A stretch of 64,000 nt of DNA from Candidatus Gastranaerophilales bacterium (GCA_947624325.1 CANQJT010000001.1:248001-312000), one strand, 5' to 3'. Shown: positions 36,313 through 45,338, counted from the stretch's first letter. Notes: a model not told the origin generated them from the letters alone. Program-made: numbers and translations.

Positions 36313-37695
36313 TTATTTAAACCCTATGTTTTTTTTCGAGAATAAATCATCAATAGCATATTCTTTTGTATCAGGCTTAATTTCTGATGTTTCTTCAATA
36401 GCTTTTTTATAATCATCAATTGTAATATCATCTCTGTCTCTGTGCATGGCATTTCTTGCCGCAGATACGGATATTTTACATATTGAATCGTTTGAAAATC
36501 CCTCTAATAATTTTGCAATTTTACATATTGCATCTTTATCAGAAAGTAATTTTTGCCCTTTGGTAAAAGAAGCTAAATTTAGTTCAACCAAAGCTTTTCG
36601 TGCTTCAATATCAGGTACCCCGACAAATATCTTAGATTCATATCTTCTAACCACGGCAGGGTCAAGAAATTTAAATTTATTTGTTGCACCTATAACAAAT
36701 ATACCGCTATCTTCTGCTTTGTCCATTGCTTGAAGAAGTGTTGTAACCTGTTTTAAATCTTCATGTGAAATTTTTTCATCTCTTTTAAATCCGATTGAAT
36801 CAATTTCATCTATAAACAGTAAGCATGGTTTACCTGACTTTTGAGAAAAATTAATTGCCTCTTCAAATGCAGCTTCAATATTTTTTGATGTCATATTAAT
36901 ATAATGAGAACCTGCTTTACTTAATTTAAGCATAAACAATGGCAATTGTGCCTCGCCTGATAAAGCTTTTGCAATAAACGTTTTTCCGCACCCGGGAGGC
37001 CCATATAGTAATACCGTTTTAGGAGGAAGTATTCCGTATTCCGAATAATCCAAAACAGCCTTATCAGGTGATTTAATTAATTGTAAAAGTCCCTCATTAA
37101 ATTCTCTTTTTACCTTATCCATTCCTGCGACAGAATCGAAATTCTTAGGGGAATTCGCTGTTGGAGTATATAACTCCAGCAAACCGGAGTTTGGAAGCTG
37201 TACGGTTGATGACAATATTTCACCTGCTTTTTTTGCCAATTCAGATTTACTTGCTTCTGACATGCCAGCATCTTTTTTATCGATTACACCTTTTGACCAA
37301 TATTTAAGTCTGTCCATCATGTCATATCGCCAATCATTTTCTTTATCTGCACCATTTCTATAAAATTCGTCCTGATAATGTTTATATTCTCTATCAGAAT
37401 ATTTAAATTCTTCCCCAAACAAAATATCAACATACATTGCAAGCTGTTCTTTAGCCTGCAATAACATATCAACAAAATCTGAAGAAGATTTTTTAAAATT
37501 AGATTTTTTTTCAAGCCGTCTTATTTTATCTTCTGTAGAATTACAAAATTCATTTAAACTCAGAAGTGTATTAGCATAATCTTTATCTTTAAATACTGAT
37601 AGTTTTTCTTTTAATTCATTGTTAAGGTGTTTGTTATATCCAAAATTTATATTATTATTACTGACTCTTGATATTCTCAAAATTTTACTCCTCAA
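36313..37695 (-). CDS. AAA+ ATPase with unique N-terminal domain
   Basis: 460 aa. A single classical AAA module occupies about residues 185-420: Walker A YGPPGCGKTFIAKAL, pore loop near KLSKAGSHYIN, Walker B LLFIDEIDSIGF, sensor 1 FVIGATNKF and arginine finger in VVRRYESKIF; then a lid helix bundle. The N-terminal 180 residues are charged and helical (LNEFCNSTEDKIRRLEKKSN) and match no domain I know. Looks like a FtsH/p97-type unfoldase without protease or membrane anchor. Starts SKILRISRVSNNNINFGYNK, a tail style shared by other cryptic proteins of this genome. Confidence 0.85.
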   Translation of the reverse strand: MRSKILRISRVSNNNINFGYNKHLNNELKEKLSVFKDKDYANTLLSLNEFCNSTEDKIRRLEKKSNFKKSSSDFVDMLLQAKEQLAMYVDILFGEEFKYSDREYKHYQDEFYRNGADKENDWRYDMMDRLKYWSKGVIDKKDAGMSEASKSELAKKAGEILSSTVQLPNSGLLELYTPTANSPKNFDSVAGMDKVKREFNEGLLQLIKSPDKAVLDYSEYGILPPKTVLLYGPPGCGKTFIAKALSGEAQLPLFMLKLSKAGSHYINMTSKNIEAAFEEAINFSQKSGKPCLLFIDEIDSIGFKRDEKISHEDLKQVTTLLQAMDKAEDSGIFVIGATNKFKFLDPAVVRRYESKIFVGVPDIEARKALVELNLASFTKGQKLLSDKDAICKIAKLLEGFSNDSICKISVSAARNAMHRDRDDITIDDYKKAIEETSEIKPDTKEYAIDDLFSKKNIGFK

Positions 37696-37710
37696 ATTTA
37701 ATCTGGTGTC

Positions 37711-37815
37711 GCAACATTACGCTTGCTCCTCGCAACCGTAAAGTTGCTAACCTTTTCAATAAGCCACTCGAAATTTTTACTCTCACTTTTGGCTTATCGT
37801 AAAAATTTACTCGGA
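37711..37815. repeat. Dispersed structured repeat, copy 1 (left of tRNA-Ser)
   Basis: Two nested inverted repeats: GCAAC-TTACG against CGTAA-GTTGC (37711-37747) and AAATTTTTAC against GTAAAAATTT (about 37770-37806). It also contains ACCTTTTCAATAAGCCACTC and ends CTCGGAC. The second hairpin recurs right of tRNA-Ser (copy 2), and both ends recur in reverse orientation at 50097-50392. No protein coding. Confidence 0.6.
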
Positions 37816-37928
37816 CAAACTATACTGAATTAAAAAGCAAACAAAAATTTATTTGCCAATCTTAAATAATTTGATGATAATTACTTGAATTACAAAATAT
37901 ATTTATGTTAATATTTATATAATGCTTT

Positions 37929-38018
37929 GGAGAAGTGGCCGAGTAGGTTTAAGGCGGCACCCTGCTAAGGTGTTGTATGGAGTAATCTGTACCGTGGGTT
38001 CGAATCCCACCTTCTCCG
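37929..38018 (+). tRNA. tRNA-Ser (GCT)
   Basis: 90 nt with a long variable arm. Acceptor GGAGAAG pairs with CTTCTCC; anticodon loop CTGCTAA gives GCT, reading AGC/AGU codons; T-loop GGTTCGAATCC. Discriminator G; CCA is not encoded. Flanked on both sides by copies of a hairpin repeat and followed by a sugar-modification island. Confidence 0.97.
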
Positions 38019-38062
38019 AATTTTACTCACACCTTTGACTTATAGTAAAAATTTACTCGGAC
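38019..38062. repeat. Dispersed structured repeat, copy 2 (right of tRNA-Ser)
   Basis: Begins at the tRNA 3' end: AATTTTAC-loop-GTAAAAATT, then TACTCGGAC. About 40 nt align with the second half of copy 1 with a handful of differences, in the same orientation. The two copies bracket the tRNA gene. Confidence 0.6.
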
Positions 38063-38095
38063 CATTTAAATTAATTTGAAAGAATTTAAAATTTC

Positions 38096-38494
38096 ATGAA
38101 TTATAAACTGCTAAATATCAAAACATTTGGGGATAATAGAGGTAAGTTATCAGTAGTTGAAGCATTACGAGATATTCCTTTTGAAATTAAAAGAGTTTAT
38201 TGGATATTTGACACTTTGCCTGATGAAAGCAGAGGTTTTCATGCACATAAAAATATGGAGCAAATTATTGTTGCGATGGATGGGGCTTGCCAATTTGTTT
38301 TAGATGACGGTAAAACCCGTGAACAAGTTTGGCTAAACAGACCTGACAAAGCATTATATATTGGTAAAAATATGTGGAGAGAAATGAAACATTTTTCTTA
38401 CGGATGTAAATTAATGATTTTGGCTTCCGATTATTATGATGAAAAAGAGTATATCAGAGATTATAATATATTTTTGAAAGAGGTAAATAAGTGA
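38096..38494 (+). CDS. dTDP-4-dehydro-6-deoxyglucose 3,4-ketoisomerase (FdtA/QdtA-like cupin)
   Basis: 132 aa WxcM-like cupin. [56 protein letters not shown] and [24 protein letters not shown] (in sections) match FdtA/QdtA ketoisomerases, which move the keto group of dTDP-4-keto-6-deoxyglucose from C4 to C3 before amination. The acetyltransferase and aminotransferase needed for dTDP-Fuc3NAc or dTDP-Qui3NAc follow. Whether the product is galacto- or gluco-configured cannot be told here. Overlaps the next gene by 4 nt. Confidence 0.9.
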   Translation: MNYKLLNIKTFGDNRGKLSVVEALRDIPFEIKRVYWIFDTLPDESRGFHAHKNMEQIIVAMDGACQFVLDDGKTREQVWLNRPDKALYIGKNMWREMKHFSYGCKLMILASDYYDEKEYIRDYNIFLKEVNK

Positions 38495-38922
38495 TACACA
38501 CTCTTTCAGATGTTCAAAGTGAAAATATAGGAAAAGATACAAATATCTGGCAATTTTGTGTTGTTTTGAAAAATGCAATTATTGGAAACAATTGTAATAT
38601 ATGTTCTCATTGTTTTATAGAAAATGATGTAAAAATAGGAAATAACGTAACTATTAAATGCGGAGTTCAAATTTGGGACGGGATAACTATTGAAGATGAT
38701 GTTTTTATCGGACCAAATGTTACTTTCTGCAATGATAAATATCCAAAATCAAAAAATAAAAATTTTAAATTAGAACCGATAACCGTAAAAAAAGGAGCTA
38801 GTATCGGGGCTAATGCGACAATACTTCCGGGGGTTATTATCGGAGAAAATGCATTAATCGGAGCCGGTGCAATTATAACAAAAAATGTCCCTGCAAATTC
38901 AAAAATAATTGGCAAATTTTAA
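38491..38922 (+). CDS. Sugar-nucleotide N-acetyltransferase, left-handed beta-helix (FdtC/QdtC/WbpD-like)
   Basis: 143 aa of hexapeptide repeats ([25 protein letters not shown] and [26 protein letters not shown], each seen in part). Residues IWQF near the start and [14 protein letters not shown] before the central loop are typical of 3-amino-sugar N-acetyltransferases such as FdtC and WbpD. Acetyl-CoA would be the donor. Short C-terminus ending SKIIGKF. Confidence 0.88.
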   Translation: MIHTLSDVQSENIGKDTNIWQFCVVLKNAIIGNNCNICSHCFIENDVKIGNNVTIKCGVQIWDGITIEDDVFIGPNVTFCNDKYPKSKNKNFKLEPITVKKGASIGANATILPGVIIGENALIGAGAIITKNVPANSKIIGKF

Positions 38923-38938
38923 ATAGGATGTATTAATT

Positions 38939-40096
38939 ATGAGAATTAAATTTATACAAAACATACTAAATGTATTTAAAAAACCAACTTTTAATAAAAT
39001 AAAAAGAAAATTAAAATTCTTACATGAAAATACGCAAAAACCAATTATACTTTTTGCTTCTAAATATTCAATGCTTACAAATATGAGACAAAGACCGGAA
39101 CATATACTTAACAAATTTATAGAAAAGGGTTTCATTGTTGCGGCAGCTGATGTTAATGTTTGCAATATGTTTGAACACACTAACAATTTATATTTTATTC
39201 CATATAAATTTTTAAAAAAATTAATTACAGATAAAACAGTTCCAAAGATTATTATATGTATAAGTACACATCCGACACTTAAACATATTTCAAAATACTT
39301 AAATAAGGCAATTAAAAACAAAAATAAAGTTGTTTATGAGCATTTAGACAGTTTTGATTTAATTCCAAATAACGGACAAGAATTAAAAAAAGAATTCCTA
39401 AAAGTTTGTGAAAATGACCAGATAATAATATCTGCGACCAGTGATTGTTTGTATAAAGAAGCTATTGAATACAGAGGTTCTGATAAAAATATCATTTTGT
39501 TAAAAAATGCTGTAAATATTGAAGATTTTAAAATTGAAAAACTTCAAAATTCACCCCCCCCTATCGCATTAGAAAAGATTTTAAAAAGAGGAAAACATAT
39601 TATAGGTTATTATGGTTGTATCATCGATTCATGGTTTGACTATGATTTACTAACCAAAACTGCTGAAATGCTTCCTGATTTTGAATTTGTTTGTATCGGA
39701 ATAAAAGATGGTGAAAAGGTTGAAATGATGTTTAAAACTGAGAACATAACATATATTCCTAAAATAAAATATACAGAAATACCAAAATATGCTTCATTTT
39801 TTGATATTACTATTATTCCATTTAAACGAAATGCTATTACCGATAATACTTCACCCGTAAAATTATTTGAGTATATGGCATTAGCAAAACCTATAATTAC
39901 TACTTCAATTGAAGAATGTAAAAAATATAAATCCTGCATTATTGCTGATACACCGGAAGAATTTGTAAATGCTATCAATAAAGCTCTTTCCTTAAAGACA
40001 GATATAAATTATCAAAATTTGTTAAGCACAGAGGCTCAAGCCAATACTTGGCAAGAACGTGTTGACAGACTATGTGAATTATTGGGTGTAATATAA
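38939..40096 (+). CDS. Glycosyltransferase (GT-B) with poly-C tract
   Basis: 385 aa. N-terminal half has [12 protein letters not shown], typical of a group of GT4-like enzymes; the C-terminal donor domain has [19 protein letters not shown] and [18 protein letters not shown] with the E-x7-E-like nucleotide-sugar region. A C8 tract (39554-39561) codes for Pro-Pro-Pro at the hinge between the two domains; slippage would switch the gene off. Acceptor and donor unknown; the donor may be the 3-acetamido sugar made by neighbours. Confidence 0.88.
   Translation: MRIKFIQNILNVFKKPTFNKIKRKLKFLHENTQKPIILFASKYSMLTNMRQRPEHILNKFIEKGFIVAAADVNVCNMFEHTNNLYFIPYKFLKKLITDKTVPKIIICISTHPTLKHISKYLNKAIKNKNKVVYEHLDSFDLIPNNGQELKKEFLKVCENDQIIISATSDCLYKEAIEYRGSDKNIILLKNAVNIEDFKIEKLQNSPPPIALEKILKRGKHIIGYYGCIIDSWFDYDLLTKTAEMLPDFEFVCIGIKDGEKVEMMFKTENITYIPKIKYTEIPKYASFFDITIIPFKRNAITDNTSPVKLFEYMALAKPIITTSIEECKKYKSCIIADTPEEFVNAINKALSLKTDINYQNLLSTEAQANTWQERVDRLCELLGVI
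39554..39561. repeat. C8 homopolymer inside glycosyltransferase gene
   Basis: Eight consecutive C in a genome where GC runs are rare. In frame in this copy (codons CCC CCC CCT after TCA). Confidence 0.85.
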
Positions 40097-40107
40097 AAAG
40101 AGGCAAT

Positions 40108-41193
40108 ATGATTAAATTTTTAGACTTACATAAGATAAATGAACGTTTTAGGAAAGAAATTGATGAGAGGATTAAACAAGTTCTTGATTCGGGTTGGTAT
40201 TTATTAGGTGAACAAAAAGAATTGTTTGAAAAACATTTTGCCAAATATTGCGGTGTAAAACACTGCATCGGTTGTGCAAACGGGCTTGATGCTCTTAATC
40301 TTATTATCAGAGGATATGGTTTCAAAAATGGAGATGAAATAATTGTTCCTGCAAATACTTATATTGCAACGATATTAGCAATTTCCGAAAACGGCTGTAC
40401 TCCGATTTTAGTTGAACCTGATATAAATACATACAATATTAATCCTGATTTGATAGAAGAAAAAATAACAAATAAAACAAAAGCGATAATGGTTGTTCAT
40501 TTGTATGGGCAAGCTGTTCAAATGGATAAAATATGGACAATAGCAAAAAAGTATAATTTAAAAGTTATAGAAGATTCTGCCCAAGCCCATGGTGCTTTAT
40601 ATAAGGGCAAAAGAGCAGGTAACTTATCAGATGCTTCCGGCTTTTCTTTCTATCCGGGTAAAAATTTAGGATGTATGGGTGATGGTGGCTGCGTTACAAC
40701 AAATGATGATGAACTTGCCGTAAAAATTCGTGCAATAGCAAATTATGGTTCTGACAGAAAATATCACCATATTTATAAAGGAATAAATTCAAGACTGGAT
40801 GAAATTCAAGCGGCAATTTTGGATGTAAAACTGCCGCATCTTGATAATGATAACAAAAAGAGAAGAAAAATTGCAAAATACTACAGAGAAAATATAAAAA
40901 ATCCCAAAATAATTTTACCTAAAGTTTATGATGAAAATGCACATGTATGGCATGTTTTTGCAATTAGGACAGAAGAACGAGATAAATTGCAAAAATATTT
41001 GGAAGAAAACGAAATACAAACAAATATTCATTATCCGACACCTCCTCATAAACAAGGAGCATATAAAGAGTTTGTTAATATAAGCCTCCCTGTTTCGGAA
41101 GAAATTCACAGAACAGTAATAAGCTTACCGATTTCACCCGTTATGACGGAAGAGGAAGTTAAAAAAACTGTTGATATTATTAATAAATTTTAA
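40108..41193 (+). CDS. DegT/DnrJ/EryC1/StrS aminotransferase (FdtB/QdtB-like)
   Basis: 361 aa PLP enzyme that aminates the C3 keto sugar. PLP Lys lies in [56 protein letters not shown] and [23 protein letters not shown] (in sections) are family signatures. With the ketoisomerase and acetyltransferase it completes the 3-acetamido-3,6-dideoxyhexose set; the upstream RmlA/RmlB enzymes are not in this window. Confidence 0.93.
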   Translation: MIKFLDLHKINERFRKEIDERIKQVLDSGWYLLGEQKELFEKHFAKYCGVKHCIGCANGLDALNLIIRGYGFKNGDEIIVPANTYIATILAISENGCTPILVEPDINTYNINPDLIEEKITNKTKAIMVVHLYGQAVQMDKIWTIAKKYNLKVIEDSAQAHGALYKGKRAGNLSDASGFSFYPGKNLGCMGDGGCVTTNDDELAVKIRAIANYGSDRKYHHIYKGINSRLDEIQAAILDVKLPHLDNDNKKRRKIAKYYRENIKNPKIILPKVYDENAHVWHVFAIRTEERDKLQKYLEENEIQTNIHYPTPPHKQGAYKEFVNISLPVSEEIHRTVISLPISPVMTEEEVKKTVDIINKF

Positions 41194-41205
41194 TTGGAGC
41201 ATTTA

Positions 41206-42780
41206 ATGGGATTATATGATAAATATTATCCAAAATTATCTATATTAAAGACTAATTTTGAAAATATTTTGGAAAGATTACAGACTGAAAAAGATTTTGA
41301 TAAGAAATTAAGTCTTGCAATATGCGGAGCAAAATATTTTGTATACAATAACTCAGGATATTTTACCTCCTCAGTTCTTGAACAATTTTTTATCGATTTT
41401 GCAAAAAAAATAAAAGTTGATATAAAAAATATAAACTATACTAAAAATTCATTTTTACATGTAATGACACAAGGATACCAAACGGGAGGACATACAAGAG
41501 TTATTGAGAGATGGATAGAAAATGCTCAAAATGACCAAATACATAGTGTTGTTCTTACTAACAAAAATGATAGTGTATTAAACACATTACAAAATAATAT
41601 AAAAAATAAAAACGGGAAATATATAGAACTTAAAAACAGTCTTTCATTGGAGGAAAAAGCTATTGAATTACGAAAACTTGCAATGGAATATGAATATGTT
41701 ATACTGCATACTCACATGGAAGACCCCTTGCCTATCATTGCATTTGGAGTTGAAGAATTTACAAGACCCGTTCTTTTATATAATCACGCAAGCCATATGC
41801 CATGGTTAGGTAAAAGTATAGCCGATTTAGTATTGGATATTGAAAAAGATGATGAAGTAACCAAAATAAAAAGAGGAATAATTGATACTTATTTTCTGGG
41901 AGTTCCTGCAAAAAAAATTAATTTAACTACTACAAATAAAACAGAATCAAGGAAAAAACTAAATTTGCCTTTAGACAAAAAAATTATTATAACAAGCGGT
42001 GCTGAAAGCCGTTTTCGAGTTATAAGCGGTAATAGTTTTACTGATTATTTAAAAAACATTACAGATGAAAATACTTTTTGCTATGCTATTGGTATTAAAA
42101 GAAAAAATAAGGAATGGGGGAGGGTAAAAAAAGAAACAAATAACAGAATCATCCCCTTAGGATTTATACCTTTTGATAAAGGATATCTTGACTATATAAG
42201 ATCTGCTGATTTGTATTTAGACTCCTATCCGTTATGCGGAGGAACTGCAACCATTGATGCGATTTCACAAGGCATTCCTGTATTATCATTAAAATCCGTA
42301 TATCCTCAATTTGATTACATTACCAGAACAAACGCATATTGCCAAACAAAAGAAGAATTTATTGAAAAATCAAAAAGAATATTAAATGATAAGCAATACG
42401 CAAATGAAATTTTAGAAGAAACAAGAGACTCCCTTCTTAAATACCAATCAATTGATGCTTGGAATAAAAATATTGAAAAACTTTTAGAAATTGCACCAAA
42501 GAAACATAAAGTCAGAGATTTATCTAATGTAAAAGATTACTCTGAAAATAATGATTTATCGGTTCTTTGTAATGTTATTATTGACAATAAATTTTTAAAT
42601 AAAAAATTAAATTTGTACTCAAACAAAGATATAGATAATATTATTCAGTATGGTTTATTATATCGGACACAAGGAATTCCATATATTTTTCAAATTTTTT
42701 CGTATTTAAAATACAATAAAAAAACTAAAATATTTAAATTGTTTAATATAAAAGTATTTACCAAATGCTTAAAATCCTAA
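41206..42780 (+). CDS. Glycosyltransferase with OGT/SPINDLY-like catalytic half
   Basis: 524 aa from ATG 41206, behind GGAG; TTG 41194 would overlap that site. The C-terminal half has DLYLDSYPLCGGTATIDAISQGIPVLSL (seen in part), similar to the donor-binding GGTTT..DAL..GVPVV block of O-GlcNAc transferases, and TSGAESRFRVIS. The N-terminal half has TQGYQTGGHTRVIERW and HTHMEDPLPI. No TPR repeats. Probably glycosylates a protein or lipid-linked glycan. Confidence 0.8.
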   Translation: MGLYDKYYPKLSILKTNFENILERLQTEKDFDKKLSLAICGAKYFVYNNSGYFTSSVLEQFFIDFAKKIKVDIKNINYTKNSFLHVMTQGYQTGGHTRVIERWIENAQNDQIHSVVLTNKNDSVLNTLQNNIKNKNGKYIELKNSLSLEEKAIELRKLAMEYEYVILHTHMEDPLPIIAFGVEEFTRPVLLYNHASHMPWLGKSIADLVLDIEKDDEVTKIKRGIIDTYFLGVPAKKINLTTTNKTESRKKLNLPLDKKIIITSGAESRFRVISGNSFTDYLKNITDENTFCYAIGIKRKNKEWGRVKKETNNRIIPLGFIPFDKGYLDYIRSADLYLDSYPLCGGTATIDAISQGIPVLSLKSVYPQFDYITRTNAYCQTKEEFIEKSKRILNDKQYANEILEETRDSLLKYQSIDAWNKNIEKLLEIAPKKHKVRDLSNVKDYSENNDLSVLCNVIIDNKFLNKKLNLYSNKDIDNIIQYGLLYRTQGIPYIFQIFSYLKYNKKTKIFKLFNIKVFTKCLKS

Positions 42781-42809
42781 ATTATATAAATTAAAACAAA
42801 AATAAAGTT

Positions 42810-43874
42810 TTATGCTATCGAACTAAATATATCAATTAATTTTTGGACACTTGCTTTATCCGATAAGTTTTTTTCCGTCCAAATATAGGGTTCAAATCTG
42901 TCTAAAAATGCTTTTTGATTTTTATGATATTCGTTAATAAGATTTTTTAAATCTTCTTTTGTATGCCAATAAAGTCCTGTTTTATCTGTTAAATACGGGG
43001 ATGTGGTTCTGTTGTAAATATTTTTGTTATATTTTATTAAGGTGGGCTTATTATGTGCCCAGGCTTCTGCCATTGCTATCCCTTGCGTTTCACAACAATC
43101 TTGAATAAATATTACAAAATCAACTTTATTTAAAATATTTATCCAATAGTTAAATTCATACTGACTATATTCAATGTTTATACATTTAATCCCGAGGCTT
43201 TTAATATAACCGGTTAAATCATTATCAACAGGCAAAAATTTATAAAAACAAATACAAGAATTCAATATATGAGTATTATTCAAAATGTTATTGGGGGGGG
43301 GGAATTCCACTCCTGAATGCCATGCAAGGACTTTATTCCAATATTTTTCTTTTATAATTGTTTTTGCATAATCCGCAACTTCCTGTGAAGCATAAAGTAC
43401 TCTATCTATACAATTATACTTTGCAAATCCGTACATTAAGCCATTGTAATCATATTTACATGCAGTAGGTACAGTTACAACTTTTTTTATTTTTTTATTT
43501 CTTTTTAATTTATCTATTATTTTAATATCGGTTTTATCTGCCCATAGGACAATAATATTATCGGCGAGTTCATTATGTTTTAGCTCGATATTTAAATCGC
43601 TAAAACCTCGAATAAGACTTTCCGTAAGTGTTTTGTGTCCTTTTATAATATATTTTTTTGAATTAACCGTTATTTCATAGGGTAAATCTTTGAGCTGATT
43701 TAATTTTAATTCATAGTCTTTAACTTTTGTCTTTTTATTTAATAATTTATAGTAATTAAGTTCTAAAAAATATTTTAGATACAAAAAAACAAACTTTAAT
43801 CTGAATAATTTATAAAACCCTTCCCATTTTTCAAAAGAGGATATAATCGAATATGTATTTTCTTTATTTTCCAT
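42810..43874 (-). CDS. Glycosyltransferase (GT-B-like) with poly-G/C tract
   Basis: 354 aa. A helical, basic N-terminal region (about 1-60) precedes a GT-B-like fold; the C-terminal part has QDCCETQGIAMAEAWAHNKPTLIKYNKN, the donor-site pattern (seen in part). A tract of ten C on the coding strand (43293-43302) encodes Phe-Pro-Pro-Pro in VEFPPPNN between domains, the same place as the tract in the gene at 38939. Convergent with the preceding gene. Specificity unknown. Confidence 0.75.
   Translation of the reverse strand: MENKENTYSIISSFEKWEGFYKLFRLKFVFLYLKYFLELNYYKLLNKKTKVKDYELKLNQLKDLPYEITVNSKKYIIKGHKTLTESLIRGFSDLNIELKHNELADNIIVLWADKTDIKIIDKLKRNKKIKKVVTVPTACKYDYNGLMYGFAKYNCIDRVLYASQEVADYAKTIIKEKYWNKVLAWHSGVEFPPPNNILNNTHILNSCICFYKFLPVDNDLTGYIKSLGIKCINIEYSQYEFNYWINILNKVDFVIFIQDCCETQGIAMAEAWAHNKPTLIKYNKNIYNRTTSPYLTDKTGLYWHTKEDLKNLINEYHKNQKAFLDRFEPYIWTEKNLSDKASVQKLIDIFSSIA
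43293..43302. repeat. G10 homopolymer inside glycosyltransferase gene
   Basis: Ten consecutive G on the plus strand (C10 in the coding sense). The frame is open at this length; gain or loss of one or two bases would truncate the protein after about 190 residues. Confidence 0.9.
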
Positions 43875-44261
43875 AAATTACTTTAATTATATTCAGCAAA
43901 ACAAGTACAACATAAAACGGGGTAATTGTCAAATAATAGACTAGCAGAACATAATATTGATATTATATCCAAAATAAATTAACAAATAACAAAGCAACAA
44001 AAAGATAACAAAATTTATTTGTGCTAAAATAGTTATATTAATATTTTTAATCCATTATATCCTTATTTTTCTTAAATATGTTGAGTTTAAGGCAAGTATA
44101 TACAAAACAGTAAATCAAGTATACATATATAATATATATATAATATATACTAATTGTATATTTTTTGTAACGATTTCTTAACATTTTGATTAAAAAAAGC
44201 AATTAATGAAAATCAAAATTTTTTATATTAATACAAGTAGTATAAAACAGAGGATTAAAAA
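43875..44261. other. 387-bp AT-rich intergenic region
   Basis: Divergent region between a glycosyltransferase gene and the coiled-coil gene. Holds an AT-dinucleotide-rich stretch (about 44120-44165) and an AGAGG ribosome-binding site for ATG 44262. No gene, RNA or clear promoter pair recognised. Confidence 0.5.
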
Positions 44262-44705
44262 ATGGGATACGCATTATTCGCACAAAGAAAAGTTGTATTA
44301 GACGGACAGTTAAACAACTTACAATTACAACAAACACAAAGAACAAATGAACAAAATGCATTAGCAACACAATCATCAGGTTTACAACAACAGATGTCAA
44401 GTATGCAGGCATCACAATCAACACAATTAGCCGCAGCATACAGTGCATTATCAGGCAGCACGACAGCAGATGCAAGATCAAGCATAAGCGCACAAATAAG
44501 TGCATTAGAAGCTGCATTTGAATTTGAATTAGATGCAATCAACAGACAAGTTTATCAAGTTTCAATAAAAGAAAATACTATTGAAATGGCAGTTAAAAGA
44601 TTAGATACGGAAGTTACTGAAGTAGAAAAACAAATGGAAGCCGTAGAAGAAGCCGAAGGCGACGGCATCGAAAAAGCTACACCGAAATTTAACGGTATCG
44701 GTTAA
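44262..44705 (+). CDS. Coiled-coil protein of unknown function (147 aa)
   Basis: 147 aa, Gln/Ala/Ser-rich, free of cysteine. Residues 15-55 (LNNLQLQQTQRTNEQNALA) and 60-135 (ISALEAAFEFELDAINRQ, VKRLDTEVTEVEKQMEAVEEAEG) are predicted long helices with heptad patterns. Starts MGYALFAQRKVVL; no signal peptide. Ends PKFNGIG. A long leader and strong terminator suggest solid expression. Family not recognised; the shape recalls structural filament or secretion-apparatus proteins, without further support. Confidence 0.8.
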   Translation: MGYALFAQRKVVLDGQLNNLQLQQTQRTNEQNALATQSSGLQQQMSSMQASQSTQLAAAYSALSGSTTADARSSISAQISALEAAFEFELDAINRQVYQVSIKENTIEMAVKRLDTEVTEVEKQMEAVEEAEGDGIEKATPKFNGIG

Positions 44706-44734
44706 TTTTAAAATCCTAATCCTATGTTTTATAC

Positions 44735-44768
44735 AAAAAGAGAGGAATTATTTTCCTCTCTTTTTATT
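44735..44768. terminator. Bidirectional terminator
   Basis: AAAGAGAGGAA-TTATT-TTCCTCTCTTT with A- and T-runs on both sides, serving the coiled-coil gene (plus) and tRNA-Val (minus). Confidence 0.88.
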
Positions 44769-44769
44769 A

Positions 44770-44845
44770 TGGTGGGCGGTACTGGACTCGAACCAGCGAC
44801 CTCCACAATGTCAATGTGATGCGCTACCATCTGCGCCAACCGCCC
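44770..44845 (-). tRNA. tRNA-Val (GAC)
   Basis: 76 nt with encoded CCA. Acceptor GGGCGGT, D-arm GCGCAGATGGTAGCGC, anticodon loop TTGACAT giving GAC, T-arm GGTTCGAGTCC. The 5' end borders a tandem array of partial copies of this same tRNA. Confidence 0.97.
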
Positions 44846-45200
44846 ATATTAAGTTTTCAATGTAATGCTACCTCTCAAAAAACGATACTTAATCGTTTTT
44901 TTCGGCAGAGTCATCTGCGCCAACCGCCCATATTAAGTTTTCAATGTGATGCTACCTCTCAAAAAACGATACTTAATCGTTTTTTTCGGCAGAGTCATCT
45001 GCGCCAACCGCCCATATTAAGTTTTCAATGTGATGCTACCTCTCAAAAAACGATACTTAATCGTTTTTTTCGGCAGAGTCATCTGCGCCAACCGCCCATA
45101 TAAAATTTTCAATGTGATGCTACCTCTCAAAAAACGATACTTAATCGTTTTTTTCGGCAGAGTCATCTGCGCCAACCGCCCGTATTAAATTTTCAATGTG
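44846..45200 (-). repeat. Tandem 84-bp array of tRNA-Val 5' halves with hairpins (4 units)
   Basis: The string CTGCGCCAACCGCCC recurs at 44831 (in the tRNA), 44915, 44999, 45083 and 45167, an exact 84-bp period. Read on the minus strand, each unit holds the tRNA 5' part (GGGCGGTTGGCGCAGATG), then about 40 nt with a perfect hairpin (AAAAAACGAT/ATCGTTTTTT), then GGTAGC-ATCACATTGA, matching the tRNA D-arm to anticodon stem with a 2-nt deletion. The 3' half of the tRNA is absent. Units differ at only a few positions. 45201-45338 holds nothing further that I recognise. Confidence 0.92.
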
Positions 45201-45338
45201 TTGTTATTTTACTATGTTAAAACTTTTTATTCAAGTTTAATATTTTAAGAAATATTAAATTAAAAAATTTTTTAAGCACTTTTTTACTTAGCTTTTTGTT
45301 ATTTAGCATATAAAAAATAGAAAAAGTAAGGATAAAAA

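Noticed and set aside
37711-38062. Attachment site (attL/attR) of an integrated element at tRNA-Ser
   Set aside because: The flanking repeats lie outside the tRNA rather than duplicating its 3' end, and no integrase or phage gene is in the window; kept only as a possible hotspot.
44120-44165. Origin-like AT-rich stretch
   Set aside because: No DnaA-box cluster is seen, and similar AT runs occur elsewhere in this genome.
44816-45103. Open frame with a repeated peptide (LRQPPILSFQC...)
   Set aside because: It is a by-product of the 84-bp repeat having a length divisible by three. It runs across tRNA sequence and lacks a ribosome-binding site.
44831-45200. CRISPR array
   Set aside because: The repeats are contiguous 84-bp units without unique spacers, and no cas gene is present.
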